DNA of 64,000 nucleotides from Aminobacter niigataensis (GCF_014200015.1 NZ_JACHOT010000003.1:404747-468746), one strand, 5' to 3'; numbered from the stretch's first letter, positions 37,501 through 43,517 are shown. Notes: a model not told the origin generated them from the letters alone. A program made the numbers and translations.

Positions 37501-38388
37501 ATTGGTGATCTCCAGGCGGATGATCTCCGGACCTTCGCCGCCATCGATCTTGCCGACCAGCAGGTTGGGGCCGACGAGTTCCCAGGTAATCGGCTGGCCG
37601 CCGGAGGTGAGGCCGGGCGTAGTGGGCAGGCCGAGGCTGTAGGTCAGCGCATCGCCGTTGGGATCGGTCGCGCCGAAGAAGCCCGAGTAGCTGGCGCTGT
37701 TGGACTTGTCGTCCGGATCACCCAGATCATCCTGGATTCCGCCCCCGAGTCCCTCTTCCGAGAGACGAACCGAGAAGCCGGCGAATTCCGGATCAGCGTT
37801 CTCGCCGAGGGTCAGTTCGCGGCCATCGTATTCGGGGAAGGCCAGCGCGGTCGGCGGCAGAAGGGCCGACAGGTCGAAACCGTCGCCGATGCCGCCGGCA
37901 GGCAGTTCGAAGTTGCCGCCCGAGCTCGAGGCCGAGCCACCAGCAGCCGAAATCGAGCCATCGGCGCCGAAGGCGACGTTGATGCCGCCGGCTTCGAGCG
38001 CCGCAATCAGCGCGACGCGCGGAACTTCGACATCGCCGATCAGGAAGGTCGGAACGTTGGCAGCGGCGTCCTTGATGACGATGACGCTGCCGTCGGCCTG
38101 TTCGAGAACAAGGTTGTCGCCGTCGACCTTGATGTTGTCGATCGAGACGCTGGCCGGCAGGTGCACGACATTGGAAGCGTCAGCGACATATTCGGCCTGC
38201 GCCGGAGCGGCTGCGCTCGGCTGGGCCTGGACCGGCTGGCCGGAACCTGCGTCGACGGGAACGGGATCGGCTTGAGCTGCCGGCTGCAGTAGCGAGACGC
38301 CTTCGGCCTGCGCCAACTGGACCGTGCCTGCTGCCGAAGCACCTTCGAGTGCACCCGAGACGTTCTCAAACTCAATACTGGTCGCCAT
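25519..38388 (-). CDS. Giant repeat adhesin, RTX/type I secretion substrate (4,289 residues)
   Basis: This is a predicted surface or secreted biofilm-type adhesin. From the N-terminus: no Sec signal; a module at about residues 75-145 (VDGDNLVLEQADGSVIVIKD, GDVEVPRVALIAALE) like those opening alphaproteobacterial T1SS adhesins; a di-alanine site AAGG at 148-151; and then tandem DUF5801/T1SS-143-type repeats marked by DDGPS/DDDTP/DDSPE joints. The joints are at about bases 37350, 36885, 36475, 36010, 35475, 34890, 34305, 33215 and 32140. VCBS/cadherin-like repeats follow (about 30830-28160). Several jelly-roll-like inserts interrupt them. The C-terminus has RTX nonapeptides (GGDGDDILV, GGNDVLIGG; about 25925-25795) and a VC_A0849-type secretion domain (DLITDYDASEGDKIDLSALL). 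The ATG at 38388 has AGGGGG at 8 bp, better than the ATG at 38394. No T1SS, lapD or lapG genes are present. Confidence 0.9.
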   Translation of the reverse strand: MATSIEFENVSGALEGASAAGTVQLAQAEGVSLLQPAAQADPVPVDAGSGQPVQAQPSAAAPAQAEYVADASNVVHLPASVSIDNIKVDGDNLVLEQADGSVIVIKDAAANVPTFLIGDVEVPRVALIAALEAGGINVAFGADGSISAAGGSASSSGGNFELPAGGIGDGFDLSALLPPTALAFPEYDGRELTLGENADPEFAGFSVRLSEEGLGGGIQDDLGDPDDKSNSASYSGFFGATDPNGDALTYSLGLPTTPGLTSGGQPITWELVGPNLLVGKIDGGEGPEIIRLEITNPGTGAFQVTIMGPIDHPVNSVEDVIGFDVPVTVKDPNGGSATANVTIEVEDDSPEISLADAGEPELVVDESNFADDATTSFASSFVTAFGADGAGTVTYALSVVAGESGLLDTATGEQVLLSMNNGVVEGRTAVGNALVFTVKVDANGNVTLDQSRAVKHADQDNHDDSQSLLDNLVKLTATITDGDGDSKSASLDIGANLVFRDDGPSVSENKVVLLDDDALGGNPSGTGDDADSANVSDNLGLDFGADGGSVAWLMTGFPTGFEYKPGADGALEVYQNGTKVLTVTLDSATGAYTVTQNAPIKHATGDNENNQFFTLTYQVTDNDGDTANGTLQINVDDDTPTIVSNGDGAVLTVDESTLGTNATGSFAGNFVTSHGADGPGSVTYALSVVAGNSGLVDTATGQQVVLSMNNGTVEGKTAGGLLVFTVKVDPSGTVTLDQVRAVRHENPDNNDDSRSLTEDLVKLTATVSDADGDSQSATLNIGDNLVFKDDGPSIEPGNASVKVDEDDIWTALSHGTSPDGDTEWFTGAAKASESVAGLVNFGADGAAAGGGFGFTATAVDQMEALGLQSKGSPLSYAVVGNTLVAFVDNVNGPDRPVFTMTLDGDGDFTFRLVDQLDHVAPASGANQNEDLQTDGAPISSIDFGSVIQATDRDGDSVTLAGKVNVSVVDDIPQVHIKATGAAVTHDETAGLQGDDIDDADIAAQFASLDQPAALGYAHQSDVVRYGADLLAPGADEPITMSIALALNGQVNGTGGLASNLQTTSGSQISLYLVDGLIVGRVDNADGSANPNGQIAFAVALDQDGGVSIAQYLPLQHPKPGNGLNDSHDEPVNLGNLVKVVLTASDNDGDAVERSVVIGNKIVFEDDGPKITAPVASAGVVHDETPGNDLDANDTGTISPLNVLNPGSDPHVNNGVGPIGVAQSQGAIVTANVDYGADGAGGLTYALNIGSASTTLLTTEGRAIQLFSEGGIIVGRFDAAGGQIDQGDPAAFAVGIDPVTGVVTLVQYVSLQHPNQGASHDEELSLAANNIRVVLTAKDGDGDTTSATVNVGNVIKFQDDGPKLTVTAPQSVANGLFIDGFTGNNGAWGTGSGTAATGQAAGWKIEASETGGAGTVVLEKVADGYLGADSPTNSVMVDLEASPGNIQISQTISGLTTGESYGLSFEIGAANGTAAGSAQLEVIWNGQVVGVYQPTPGPMQTIVINVPAIGGNNDTLEFREVGTSGDNTGTYLANVKLNDIIVIDETATIDPASDEVAATLAIENLFDDVNAGTDLDMSVQYAQGTGSIVNADIAFGADGPAANNSRVFALELANDNGVNSGLETTEGKPIFLYKDASGRVIGVYDADGNGVTSTDKVAFALHVDAGTGVITIAQYVSLHHPDTNSHDEGITLAANTVSVSVTATDGDGDTATGSADISGRVLFEDDGPKVTSVVPTVPALGEELIQNGSFETGHENILGNQDWEIFHSLDGWTSDGNVPFEVQTGGAGGVTTPYGNALVELDSDTVGNSSNGNVGDINATSSTNATIQQTIAGTEAGQTYQLTFAYSPRGGDGAGSSGMQVWFEGKLVYEIPANNNVAPGLQQITINVTATGPNAVLAFKGTGSENQHGALLDNVSLKAVYTTTIDDENVPGGATGIAGGPGDDGAGNVATGKINFDAGSDGLKSIVAEGIDGLKAIHVANGIGTQYDVAQNWAQNGADAGGTLTGTIDVNGTSVTVYTLTIDASGNYTLTMLQPLVHSVTDNPDTSEQETSFEDNRALDFGFTITDGDGDTATGNIVVNVDDDSPEFVDGGIEDGAVSALNAAVTGDLNLAFGEDGQHATNGLRITGWPELEGITTSLSPDGKTLTATIGGQNGPTLYTLQLNGDGTYTFNQVNSLPGGGNTLPEVSVSGGFGPTATRDYEGFTLKGLDGGLLNGSADGIGIGNNGMNPGEKFAVVYDVEMTSAKLGVNHFGNGTARLDWVAKDQDGNVVASGSSLNISSDGFVTIPPVLDPGLKFFSLEFETVAVEGNSPKFKLISVGGETHADALIDKLNFEVTGKDGDGDTVSDAFDIKLGGSKPQAGNVWAAVDEDGLPGANNAPGSVGDIDANVGEVDPGDPSEAIFLGKLEGSGGDGALVFSFADLDTKYGTVGQEQVIYSWDDTSKTLTATGPRGELFTIQITDTATGAYKLTLLDNVLHAAGGDEANAFTALDYTVGDSDANTSTTDTDTGTLTIKFNDDVPTAAADVRAMVEGAASVAGSAVLGQAGGDVADPLGADGASIAGPVTGVAAGNQTASGNIANANVGGAGVAGAYGTLVMGADGVYTYTPDYTKAAFATLAPGQFLQDVFTYEVTDDDGDVSVTTLTIQVNADAHVPVITGDTGTVYEDGLVGGTQASTARETDATGTFTVTANGEAFTLTVGGATGTTVTSAVIEAAAAANNFSGIAPVNTGEGSLTITGYNAATGVVSYSYALTSPQTHTGQGAGAPVTDTIPISVTDATGDTVTGEINMSIVDDVPMVTIGGDDNGSPTSSTVDEGTSVGGNWTMQPGADGVVPDKLTISYDDGTSHTVQVSYGQSIDTAYGKLSLQAPVNGVGTWTFLANQVTGSKDVTFTIKVVDGDGDTDSDAHTISVIDVNKPLVINPDGLSGVVEEEHGLSGGIDDFAALVPGLDLDEPGNLGNTTNVAGGNFSSLITGGDEGTLTFAFQEFANNPAVQTVSNGALKSGGAPVLFAIDGNGDLVGYVNKGGLAGYEAVTDSKIFTITLNPTSGEYTFTLNGPVDHPVHAPSTEDAITINLNGYVTVTDSGGPAGDTKVPLNASIAVIDDVLVAQNDTGALNIVIDQLGVQNIVASWTTSVLTNGGEPTQIDRDGDVAIDEIRWGGTGSNATDSGYGFVDAPQANLNNLVTNNTFSLGTFTHFNNPIDGSTLSTTKLSVSFTAIVNGQPVNVGPIVVSFTHDETPNDGNDNPNDGVDSRDVIKITSTTSTVIIAGQNYTLDVLGLVKGSGSPVTEIFTNEGASNPFELMVRFVSSNSSALTTNGAVLANDDAGADGGLTVVGLQGTNSDTDPAGGGFVVNGTYGKLVMQAGGTYVYSLTADGNDVPPGYVEKFNYTVRDGDGDTSTANLDITLSKTVTDVNLAPDLQPNSPAEIAYDASGAAVKLLAAGTVTDADNPTNFAGGKITAQITSGMVAGDGLTFFVGGPVSESAGNVMIGGTAVGTITGYGTANVTITLNSSATDPLAETILQNLSFSSSSANPTAADRTVKITFDDGGNTGIGGAKQDSVDVTVNVVPPNAAPVLALNDFGPGAAVEDFSSTGYAGGSGWKGSWSETNDGGLASEGDIRIVADKGDNRLWLTDGDDSGSGGTDYIARSVDLTGAQSATLTFDYRRVSLDNSSDTVQVQISTNGGSFQTIHTFAPGTDADYKSITFDISSYMSANTTIRLVADNDLEEDGEGVYFDNIRVDYQGFLSSTNNSTEYTENGAPISIAAAGPTIADGDDSYMESARIVLTNAKAGDVMGWSGMPSGIAAAVDTSVAGQITVTLSGHASLSAYQAAIKAVTFHSTSENPSTEPREIEVTVNDGQADSNVATTTISVTAVADVANAVNDVVLTNITDYSAIHIPNAALLYNDAPGNNPLSVSSVQSPVGGTIVNGAVFDPTNPVAIGFSANFSANGSDLGGFVYSDQVFGGTGNDASGVRASTGNGNAGALHIDLGGGTNDNRTNMNGAFSRTFNLVQAATIVLTFDYRLQLSGQTDNNDDARVLARIDGTALGVGGIIHELEGDNGSTAGDTGWQTFTATINLSAGSHTLDLGGLMTSKNNANEFADIDFDNVVISGTASPFASGSFTYTATDGATPDTASVTVTGVSGSTITGTNSGEILIGGDGDDILVALGGNDVLIGGKGLNTLTGGDGADLFVIEHLDAPDLITDYDASEGDKIDLSALLDSNFGPNSNVAEYVRVVGSGSNADLQVDVDGGGNNFVTVATLQNYDPASSSIRVLFDGEEHTPPVVP

Positions 38389-38604
38389 CGCCATATCCCC
38401 CTGCCTAATTGGCTCGACAGAACAAGGCGCCAATCGTCATTGCAACCTAATGCGATCCACTAATATATATCTTGATATGTGATCTTTTCTCTTTTTTTCT
38501 TTTGGTAAACTGGCGGTGCATACCACAGTATGTAAAATTTTAGCATCCGAAGACTCAATTGATCAACGAACGGTTGCGGCGCCGGGCACCCGGCAGCGCC
38601 CGAA
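38389..38604 (-). promoter_or_regulatory. AT-rich upstream region of the giant adhesin gene
   Basis: This 216-bp gap is markedly AT-rich compared with its surroundings. It holds two perfect palindromes: ATATCTTGATAT at 38467-38478 (about 80 bp before the adhesin start) and TAAAATTTTA at 38533-38542. Either could be a regulator site. I cannot place a promoter with confidence. A short GC hairpin (GCCGGG-CAC-CCGGC, 38581-38594) follows the dehydrogenase gene without a T run. Confidence 0.45.
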
Positions 38605-39651
38605 CTAGATGAAATCGACGCCGAGCCGGGCAGCCTCGGCACGCAGTTTGTCGAATACGCCTTGATGAAGTGCGACACCCTGGACCAGTGCCTGGCGCTT
38701 GCGGCTGACGGCACTTTCGCCCGGCAAACGAACGCGCCCGACGCCTGGCCGGGGCGGGTTGTCGCGGCAGGCATCGGCCAGCCATCCGGTCTGATGCACG
38801 AAGGCCGCCTCGCCGGCAAAGGCGCTGGGGTCGATGACCTGCAGGAACACCGAGGCATTGGTGCCTTCCGGCTTGTCGGCGCGGCCGAAGCCGGCGAGCC
38901 CCTGGGTGAGGGCTTCGACCAGGATCGCCAGCGCGTAGCCCTTCTGGCCGTGGTCGAGGCCGCCGGCGGGCAGGATGGTGCCGCCGTCGTTCAACACATT
39001 AGGATCGTCGGTCGGATTGCCGTCGCGGTCGAGCAGCCACTGGTGATCGAATTTCCTGCCCTCGGCGATCAGTCGCGAGCTCATGTTGTTGGTGGTGATG
39101 GAGGCGCTGACGTCGATCAGGATCGGGTCGCCGTCGGTGGGGATGCCGGCGGCGATGGGATTGGGCGTGAAAACGCCGCGCGTGCCGCCGAAGGGGGCAA
39201 CCGAGGCGCCCGAAGGGCTGGAGCTTGCGAGCAGAGCCACATAGCCGCGATCGGTGGCGCGGGTGAGATAGGCGGCGAGGCAGCCGATATGATGGCTGTT
39301 GCCAATGGTCACGGTGACGGTGCCATAGGTGGCAGCACGCTCGACGGCGAGGTCCATGGCGGTGGCCGTCAGCCAGGCGCCGGGCAGGCGCAGTCCGTCC
39401 CAGGCAACGCAGGCGCCGCGGTCGGAAATCACCCGGGGCGCGCCTGATCTGGTCATGACGCCGTTGCGGATGCTTTCGAGATACCAAGGGGCGAGCGCCA
39501 GCCCGTGCGTCGTGTGGCCCATCAGGTCGGCCTCGACCAGGATCTCGGCCACCGCATGGGCCTTGCCAGGCTCGAGGCCCGCTGCCTTGAAGAGGGCAAA
39601 GGCGAGATCGGTCAGCGTATCGACGTCGTGGCGCCTGTCATCGGAGGCCAT
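38605..39651 (-). CDS. Malate/L-lactate (Ldh2/ComC-type) dehydrogenase family protein
   Basis: This NAD(P)-dependent oxidoreductase of 348 residues belongs to the Ldh2 family (malate/L-lactate, sulfolactate, ureidoglycolate, 2,3-diketogulonate dehydrogenases). The family generally acts on 2-hydroxy acids with S (L) configuration, with exceptions. Seen: GHTTHG at residues 45-50, the catalytic-histidine region GNSHHIG at 117-123, and the family stretch FTPNPIAAGIPT. The ATG at 39651 follows the stop of the D-2-hydroxyacid dehydrogenase gene by 2 bp, so the two are translated together. Such a pair can invert a 2-hydroxy acid through its keto acid, as described for sulfolactate dehydrogenases in Chromohalobacter. 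The substrate here is unknown. Confidence 0.85.
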   Translation of the reverse strand: MASDDRRHDVDTLTDLAFALFKAAGLEPGKAHAVAEILVEADLMGHTTHGLALAPWYLESIRNGVMTRSGAPRVISDRGACVAWDGLRLPGAWLTATAMDLAVERAATYGTVTVTIGNSHHIGCLAAYLTRATDRGYVALLASSSPSGASVAPFGGTRGVFTPNPIAAGIPTDGDPILIDVSASITTNNMSSRLIAEGRKFDHQWLLDRDGNPTDDPNVLNDGGTILPAGGLDHGQKGYALAILVEALTQGLAGFGRADKPEGTNASVFLQVIDPSAFAGEAAFVHQTGWLADACRDNPPRPGVGRVRLPGESAVSRKRQALVQGVALHQGVFDKLRAEAARLGVDFI

Positions 39652-39653
39652 GG

Positions 39654-40616
39654 TCAAACCCTTGCATGGAGGTTCTTGGCGAGCTGCTCGCCACGAAGGA
39701 AGGCAAGCACGTTGCCGGCGGTCATGATCGAGACGGCCCGGCGCGCATCTTCGGTGACGCCGGCGACATGCGGCGTCAGAATGAGGTTGGGCAACTGCCA
39801 CAGCGGGCTCTTGACCGGCGGCTCCTCGGCGAAGCTGTCGAGCCCGGCGCCGGCGATGCGGCCGCCTTGGAGTGCAGCGATAAGGGCCGGCTCGTCGACG
39901 ACCTCGCCGCGCGCGGTGTTGACGAGGTAGGCCGTGGGTTTCATCAGCGCGATCTCGCGCGCGCCGATCAGTCCGCGCGTGGCGTCGGTCAACGGACAGT
40001 GCAGGCTGACGACGTCACTTTCGCCAAGCAGGGCGTCGAGCGAGGTCGTGCGGCTGACGCCATCCGCAAAGGCCTCATCCGGCGCAAACGGATCGTAGGC
40101 CGAAACCTGCATGCCGATCGGAGCGGCCATGCGGGCGAGTATCTGGCCGATCAGGCCAAAGCCGACGAGACCGATCTTCTGGCCACGCAGCTCGCGCCCG
40201 GCATAGAGCTTCTTGTCCCACAGGCCGTTGCGGATATGGCTGTCCTGGCGCAGGAAATCCTTGGCCAGCGCCAGGATCAGCCCGAGGGCGTGCTCCGCGA
40301 CCGAGTGGGCGTTGGCGCCTGTCGCCATGATGACAGGGATGCCAAGCACCTTTGCCGCCGCGACGTCGATGTCATTGGTGCCGACGCCATGCTTGGCGAC
40401 GATTTTCAGATTGCGCGATGCGGCGAGCATGTCGGCATCGACCATCTCGACCAGCCGTATCACCAGCGCCGCAGGCTGGTGCCGTTCGATCAGCTCCAGC
40501 ACCTCGGATTTCCGGGGATAAGCCTCGGTCGAGATGCACTCGACCCCGGCATTTTCGAGCATGGCAAGGCCCTCGGCAGCCATGCGGCCGCCGACCGTAA
40601 CGATCGTCGTTGTCAT
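39654..40616 (-). CDS. D-isomer-specific 2-hydroxyacid dehydrogenase (SerA/SlcC-like)
   Basis: This NAD-dependent dehydrogenase of 320 residues is expected to interconvert a D (R) 2-hydroxy acid and its 2-keto acid. Seen: the Rossmann motif GFGLIG at residues 152-157 and the catalytic triad Arg236 (NTARGEVVD), Glu265 (SFAEEPP) and His283 (TPHVAGVT). The regulatory ACT domain of biosynthetic SerA is absent, so this is a catabolic member. It starts 50 bp after the GntR gene and is coupled to the Ldh2-type gene. Its stereospecificity is expected to be opposite to that partner. Confidence 0.88.
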   Translation of the reverse strand: MTTTIVTVGGRMAAEGLAMLENAGVECISTEAYPRKSEVLELIERHQPAALVIRLVEMVDADMLAASRNLKIVAKHGVGTNDIDVAAAKVLGIPVIMATGANAHSVAEHALGLILALAKDFLRQDSHIRNGLWDKKLYAGRELRGQKIGLVGFGLIGQILARMAAPIGMQVSAYDPFAPDEAFADGVSRTTSLDALLGESDVVSLHCPLTDATRGLIGAREIALMKPTAYLVNTARGEVVDEPALIAALQGGRIAGAGLDSFAEEPPVKSPLWQLPNLILTPHVAGVTEDARRAVSIMTAGNVLAFLRGEQLAKNLHARV

Positions 40617-40666
40617 CGTTCTTTCCTGTCGTGCCGCAAACGCGGCTGAAGTTCAGTCGACCGGGG

Positions 40667-41455
40667 TCAACGCGAGAGGTCGAGCACCTTGTTCTCGAAC
40701 AGGCGGTTGCGCGAGCCTTCGAGATGCTCGCGCATGCGGTCGCGCGCCAGCTCCGCCTCGCCTGCGGCGATGGCATCGCAGATGCCGCGATGCTCGTCAT
40801 AGACCTGTTCGAGCTTGGTCAGCGGTCCCATCAGGGACAGGCCGTGCAGGTTCATGCCGACGGCGATGTGCTGGCGCAGGGCGTCGAGGCAAGCGGTGTA
40901 ATAGTGATTGTTGGCGGCTTCCGCCACCGAACGATGAAACAGGAAATCGACATCGGAGCGGTGGGTCTGGTCGCGCGTCGCGTCGCGCAGCTCGGAAAGC
41001 GCTGCGCGCATCTTCTGCATCGCGGCGTCGTCGTGGCGAAGTGCTGCGAAATAAGCGGCCTCGGGCTCGATGGTCAGGCGGAACTCGTAGCAGCGCTGGA
41101 TGTCGGCGATGGTCTTGACCGGGGAGAAGCCGAGGTTGGTCTTCTGGGTGTCGAAGACGCGGACATAGGTGCCCGAGCCCTGGCGGGAATAGACGAGGCC
41201 GACGTCGCGCAGGCGGCCAAGCGCATCGCGCACCACCGGCCGGGAAACGCCAAGCAGCGTCGCCAGATCATGCTCGCCCGGAAGCTTGGAGCCCGACGGA
41301 AATTCGCCCGAGACGATGCGCTCCTGCAGCTGGTCGAACACCTTGTCGACCAGCTTGGGTGCCTTGGAGGCCCCCTTGGCGCTACCGTTGCCCGGCTTTT
41401 CGCCTGCCTCGGTCGCGTCCGGCTCTGTTCCGTCCTGCTGCAATTCGGTCGTCAT
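40667..41455 (-). CDS. GntR-family (FCD) regulator of the acid-sugar island
   Basis: This is a transcriptional regulator of 262 residues. Seen: a 35-residue polar Gly/Lys-rich leader, a winged helix (DQLQERIVSGEFPSGSKLPG, then VSRPVVRDALGRLRDVG) and an FCD ligand domain with RLTIEPEAA and FHRSVAEAANN. Its ATG overlaps the end of the kinase gene by 4 bp, so the regulator is made from the operon it probably controls. TGTACA-type sites in the 385-bp divergent promoter (48183-48567) are candidate operators. The likely ligand is the imported acid or a pathway intermediate. Confidence 0.88.
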   Translation of the reverse strand: MTTELQQDGTEPDATEAGEKPGNGSAKGASKAPKLVDKVFDQLQERIVSGEFPSGSKLPGEHDLATLLGVSRPVVRDALGRLRDVGLVYSRQGSGTYVRVFDTQKTNLGFSPVKTIADIQRCYEFRLTIEPEAAYFAALRHDDAAMQKMRAALSELRDATRDQTHRSDVDFLFHRSVAEAANNHYYTACLDALRQHIAVGMNLHGLSLMGPLTKLEQVYDEHRGICDAIAAGEAELARDRMREHLEGSRNRLFENKVLDLSR

Positions 41456-42528
41456 GTGTGTTCCGCCTGTTCCCGGCTCGGCGGTCGCAAGAGATCGGAA
41501 AGAACCGCGACCGTCCCGAATCCACCGGATTTTACGACACAGCGCAGCCCCTCGCCATGGCGTGTCGCGATGGTGAACCAGGGCAGGCCCGGCGCCACCT
41601 CGCCTTGCGGAAATAGCACGTCGGCGCCAAGCGCGCCAAGTATGGCCAGCGCCGTATCGCCGCCGCCCATGACCAGCGTCGACGGGCGAAGGCGCTCGAC
41701 GGCGTCGGCGACCTGCTCGGCGAAACGGGCGGCGATGCGACCCGGCTCCTCGACCATCTCGCCGGTGCAGCGCACGACCATTGGCAAGATCGTGTCATAG
41801 GGAAGCGCGAAGAGGCCATCGAGGGCGTCCGCGACGCCGGAATCGGGGTTGTCCTGAAGCAGTCGGGCCACTTGCTGGTCGGTGATGGGATCGCGCGAGC
41901 CGAAGGCAAACAGCACGTTCCGATCGCTTGTCGGCGCGGCGGTGGGCCTGAAGTTGGCGTGGAGACGGCGGGCGAAGGCGAGGCCCAGCCCCCTCGCCCC
42001 AACGGCAACGGCGTCGCTCCAATCGGTCTCGGCAACCACCCGGTCGAGTTCGGCGTCTGTCGCCGCATTGCGGACGGAAACGCGTCTGGTGGAGCCGGCA
42101 AATGCCGGCAGGATCGGCAGAGGCGTTTCGACGCCGCGGCCGACGACGGCGCCATCGCGCGTCGTGCGATCCTGGTCTGGAACCGCAGGTGCCACCACCA
42201 GCGCGTTGCGACCCGATGCTTCGGCCAGCGCGTCGGCTTCCGCGCCGACATTGCCCTTCAGGCGCGAGTCGATCTTCTTCATCACGATACCAGGGGCATG
42301 CGGCATCAACCGCTTGGCCATGTCGCGTACCCGGGCCGAGGCGACGTCGGCCGACAGCGCCCGCGAGGCGGTGCTGACGGCAAAGATGTCAGGCTCGCTG
42401 GCAAGCGCCTTGGCGGTCGCCTCCGGTATCATCGCCACCGCCACCTCGAGGCCCGACGCAACGAAGGGCGCCGACGTGTCGAGCGCTCCGGTCAGGTCGT
42501 CGGCGACGATGGCGAGCATCAGCGTCAT
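41452..42528 (-). CDS. Four-carbon acid-sugar kinase family protein (DUF1537)
   Basis: This family phosphorylates four-carbon acid sugars with ATP. D-threonate, L-threonate and D-erythronate kinases are characterised members. It has 358 residues, slightly short for the family (about 400-430). Seen: N-terminal ADDLTGALD at residues 9-17, the substrate-domain motif KKIDSRLKGN, and in the C-terminal nucleotide domain FAFGSRDPITDQQ and GGGDTALAILGALGAD. The ATG at 42528 overlaps the preceding ABC ATPase gene by 4 bp. A PdxA2-like dehydrogenase in the same island matches the known D-threonate pathway, in which the kinase product is oxidised and decarboxylated to dihydroxyacetone phosphate. The exact substrate is inferred. 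Confidence 0.87.
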   Translation of the reverse strand: MTLMLAIVADDLTGALDTSAPFVASGLEVAVAMIPEATAKALASEPDIFAVSTASRALSADVASARVRDMAKRLMPHAPGIVMKKIDSRLKGNVGAEADALAEASGRNALVVAPAVPDQDRTTRDGAVVGRGVETPLPILPAFAGSTRRVSVRNAATDAELDRVVAETDWSDAVAVGARGLGLAFARRLHANFRPTAAPTSDRNVLFAFGSRDPITDQQVARLLQDNPDSGVADALDGLFALPYDTILPMVVRCTGEMVEEPGRIAARFAEQVADAVERLRPSTLVMGGGDTALAILGALGADVLFPQGEVAPGLPWFTIATRHGEGLRCVVKSGGFGTVAVLSDLLRPPSREQAEHT

Positions 42529-43517
42529 CCCGCCGCCCCCACTTCGACGGCATGGCAGGCGACGTGGTGGCCGGGAACAACCTCGCGCCATTCGGGAACC
42601 ACCGCGCGGCACTTGTCCATGGCGATCGGGCAGCGCGTGTGGAAGCGGCAGCCGGCCGGCGGCGCCAGCGGGCTCGGCACGTCGCCGACGAGGATCTGCC
42701 GCTGACGCGTCTTTTCGAGTTCCGGGTCGGCCTCCGGCACTGCCGAAAGCAGCGCCCTGGTGTATGGGTGGAGCGGGTTGGAAAAGAGCTGTTCGCGCGT
42801 CGCGAGTTCCGCAAGACGGCCGAGATACATGACCCCGACGCGGTCGCTGATATGGCGCACGACAGCAAGGTCGTGGGCGATGAACAGATAGGTCAGCCCG
42901 TATTTTTCCTGCAGGTCGAGCAAAAGGTTGATGATCTGCGCCTGGACCGAGACGTCGAGGGCCGAAATCGCCTCGTCACAGACGATGAATTTCGGCTGGC
43001 AGGCGAGCGCGCGGGCAATCGCCACGCGCTGGCGCTGGCCGCCGGACAGCTCATGCGGATAGCGCGAGGCAAAGCGTGCGGGCAGCCCGACATCGGCCAG
43101 CAGACGTGTCACCTTTTCCGGCAATTCGGCCTTGGTGGCGAGCTTGTGGAACAGGATCGGCTCACCGACGACTTCGCCGATTGTCATGCGCGGGTTGAGT
43201 GTCGAATAGGGGTCCTGGAAGACGATCTGCAGTTCGCGGCGATAGGGCCGCATGCGCTTCTCGTCGAGCGAGACGATGTTCTCGCCCTGGAAGATGACTT
43301 TACCTGATGTGGCCTTCTGCAGGTTAAGCAAGGTGAAGCCGGTGGTCGACTTGCCACAGCCGGATTCGCCGACCAAGGAAAGCGTTTCGCCGGCGAAGAT
43401 GTCGAAGTTGACGTCGTCGACTGCGTGCACGGTGGCGCCGCGCTCGCCGAAGGCGCCGAGGCGGACGACGAAATGCTTGACGAGGTTCTCGACCTTGATC
43501 AGCGGTTCGGCAGCCAT
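42525..43517 (-). CDS. Opp/Dpp-type ABC transporter ATPase (OppF/DppF-like)
   Basis: This is the second ATPase of an oligopeptide-type importer, 330 residues. Seen: Walker [12 protein letters not shown], signature LSGGQRQRVAIARAL, Walker B FIVCDEAISALD, and the C-terminal Opp-type metal-binding extension GCRFHTRCP with paired cysteines. The ATG at 43517 has AAGGAGG at 7 bp and overlaps the stop of the first ATPase gene by one base. A GTG three bases earlier is possible. The Opp family carries peptides, nickel, oligosaccharides and glycoside conjugates. The surrounding sugar-acid enzymes point to a carbohydrate-like cargo. Confidence 0.92.
   Translation of the reverse strand: MAAEPLIKVENLVKHFVVRLGAFGERGATVHAVDDVNFDIFAGETLSLVGESGCGKSTTGFTLLNLQKATSGKVIFQGENIVSLDEKRMRPYRRELQIVFQDPYSTLNPRMTIGEVVGEPILFHKLATKAELPEKVTRLLADVGLPARFASRYPHELSGGQRQRVAIARALACQPKFIVCDEAISALDVSVQAQIINLLLDLQEKYGLTYLFIAHDLAVVRHISDRVGVMYLGRLAELATREQLFSNPLHPYTRALLSAVPEADPELEKTRQRQILVGDVPSPLAPPAGCRFHTRCPIAMDKCRAVVPEWREVVPGHHVACHAVEVGAAG

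Noticed and set aside
38372..38383. SAAG at residues 18-21 of the adhesin considered as the LapG cleavage site
   Set aside because: It precedes the N-terminal module, so cleavage there would not release the protein. The later AAGG site fits better.
25519..38388. Repeated segments in the adhesin considered as a CRISPR array or tandem satellite
   Set aside because: The repeats are protein-coding domains of 410-585 bases with diverged third positions, not short identical repeats with spacers.
38581..38594. GC hairpin after the Ldh2-type gene considered as a rho-independent terminator
   Set aside because: No T run follows on the minus strand.
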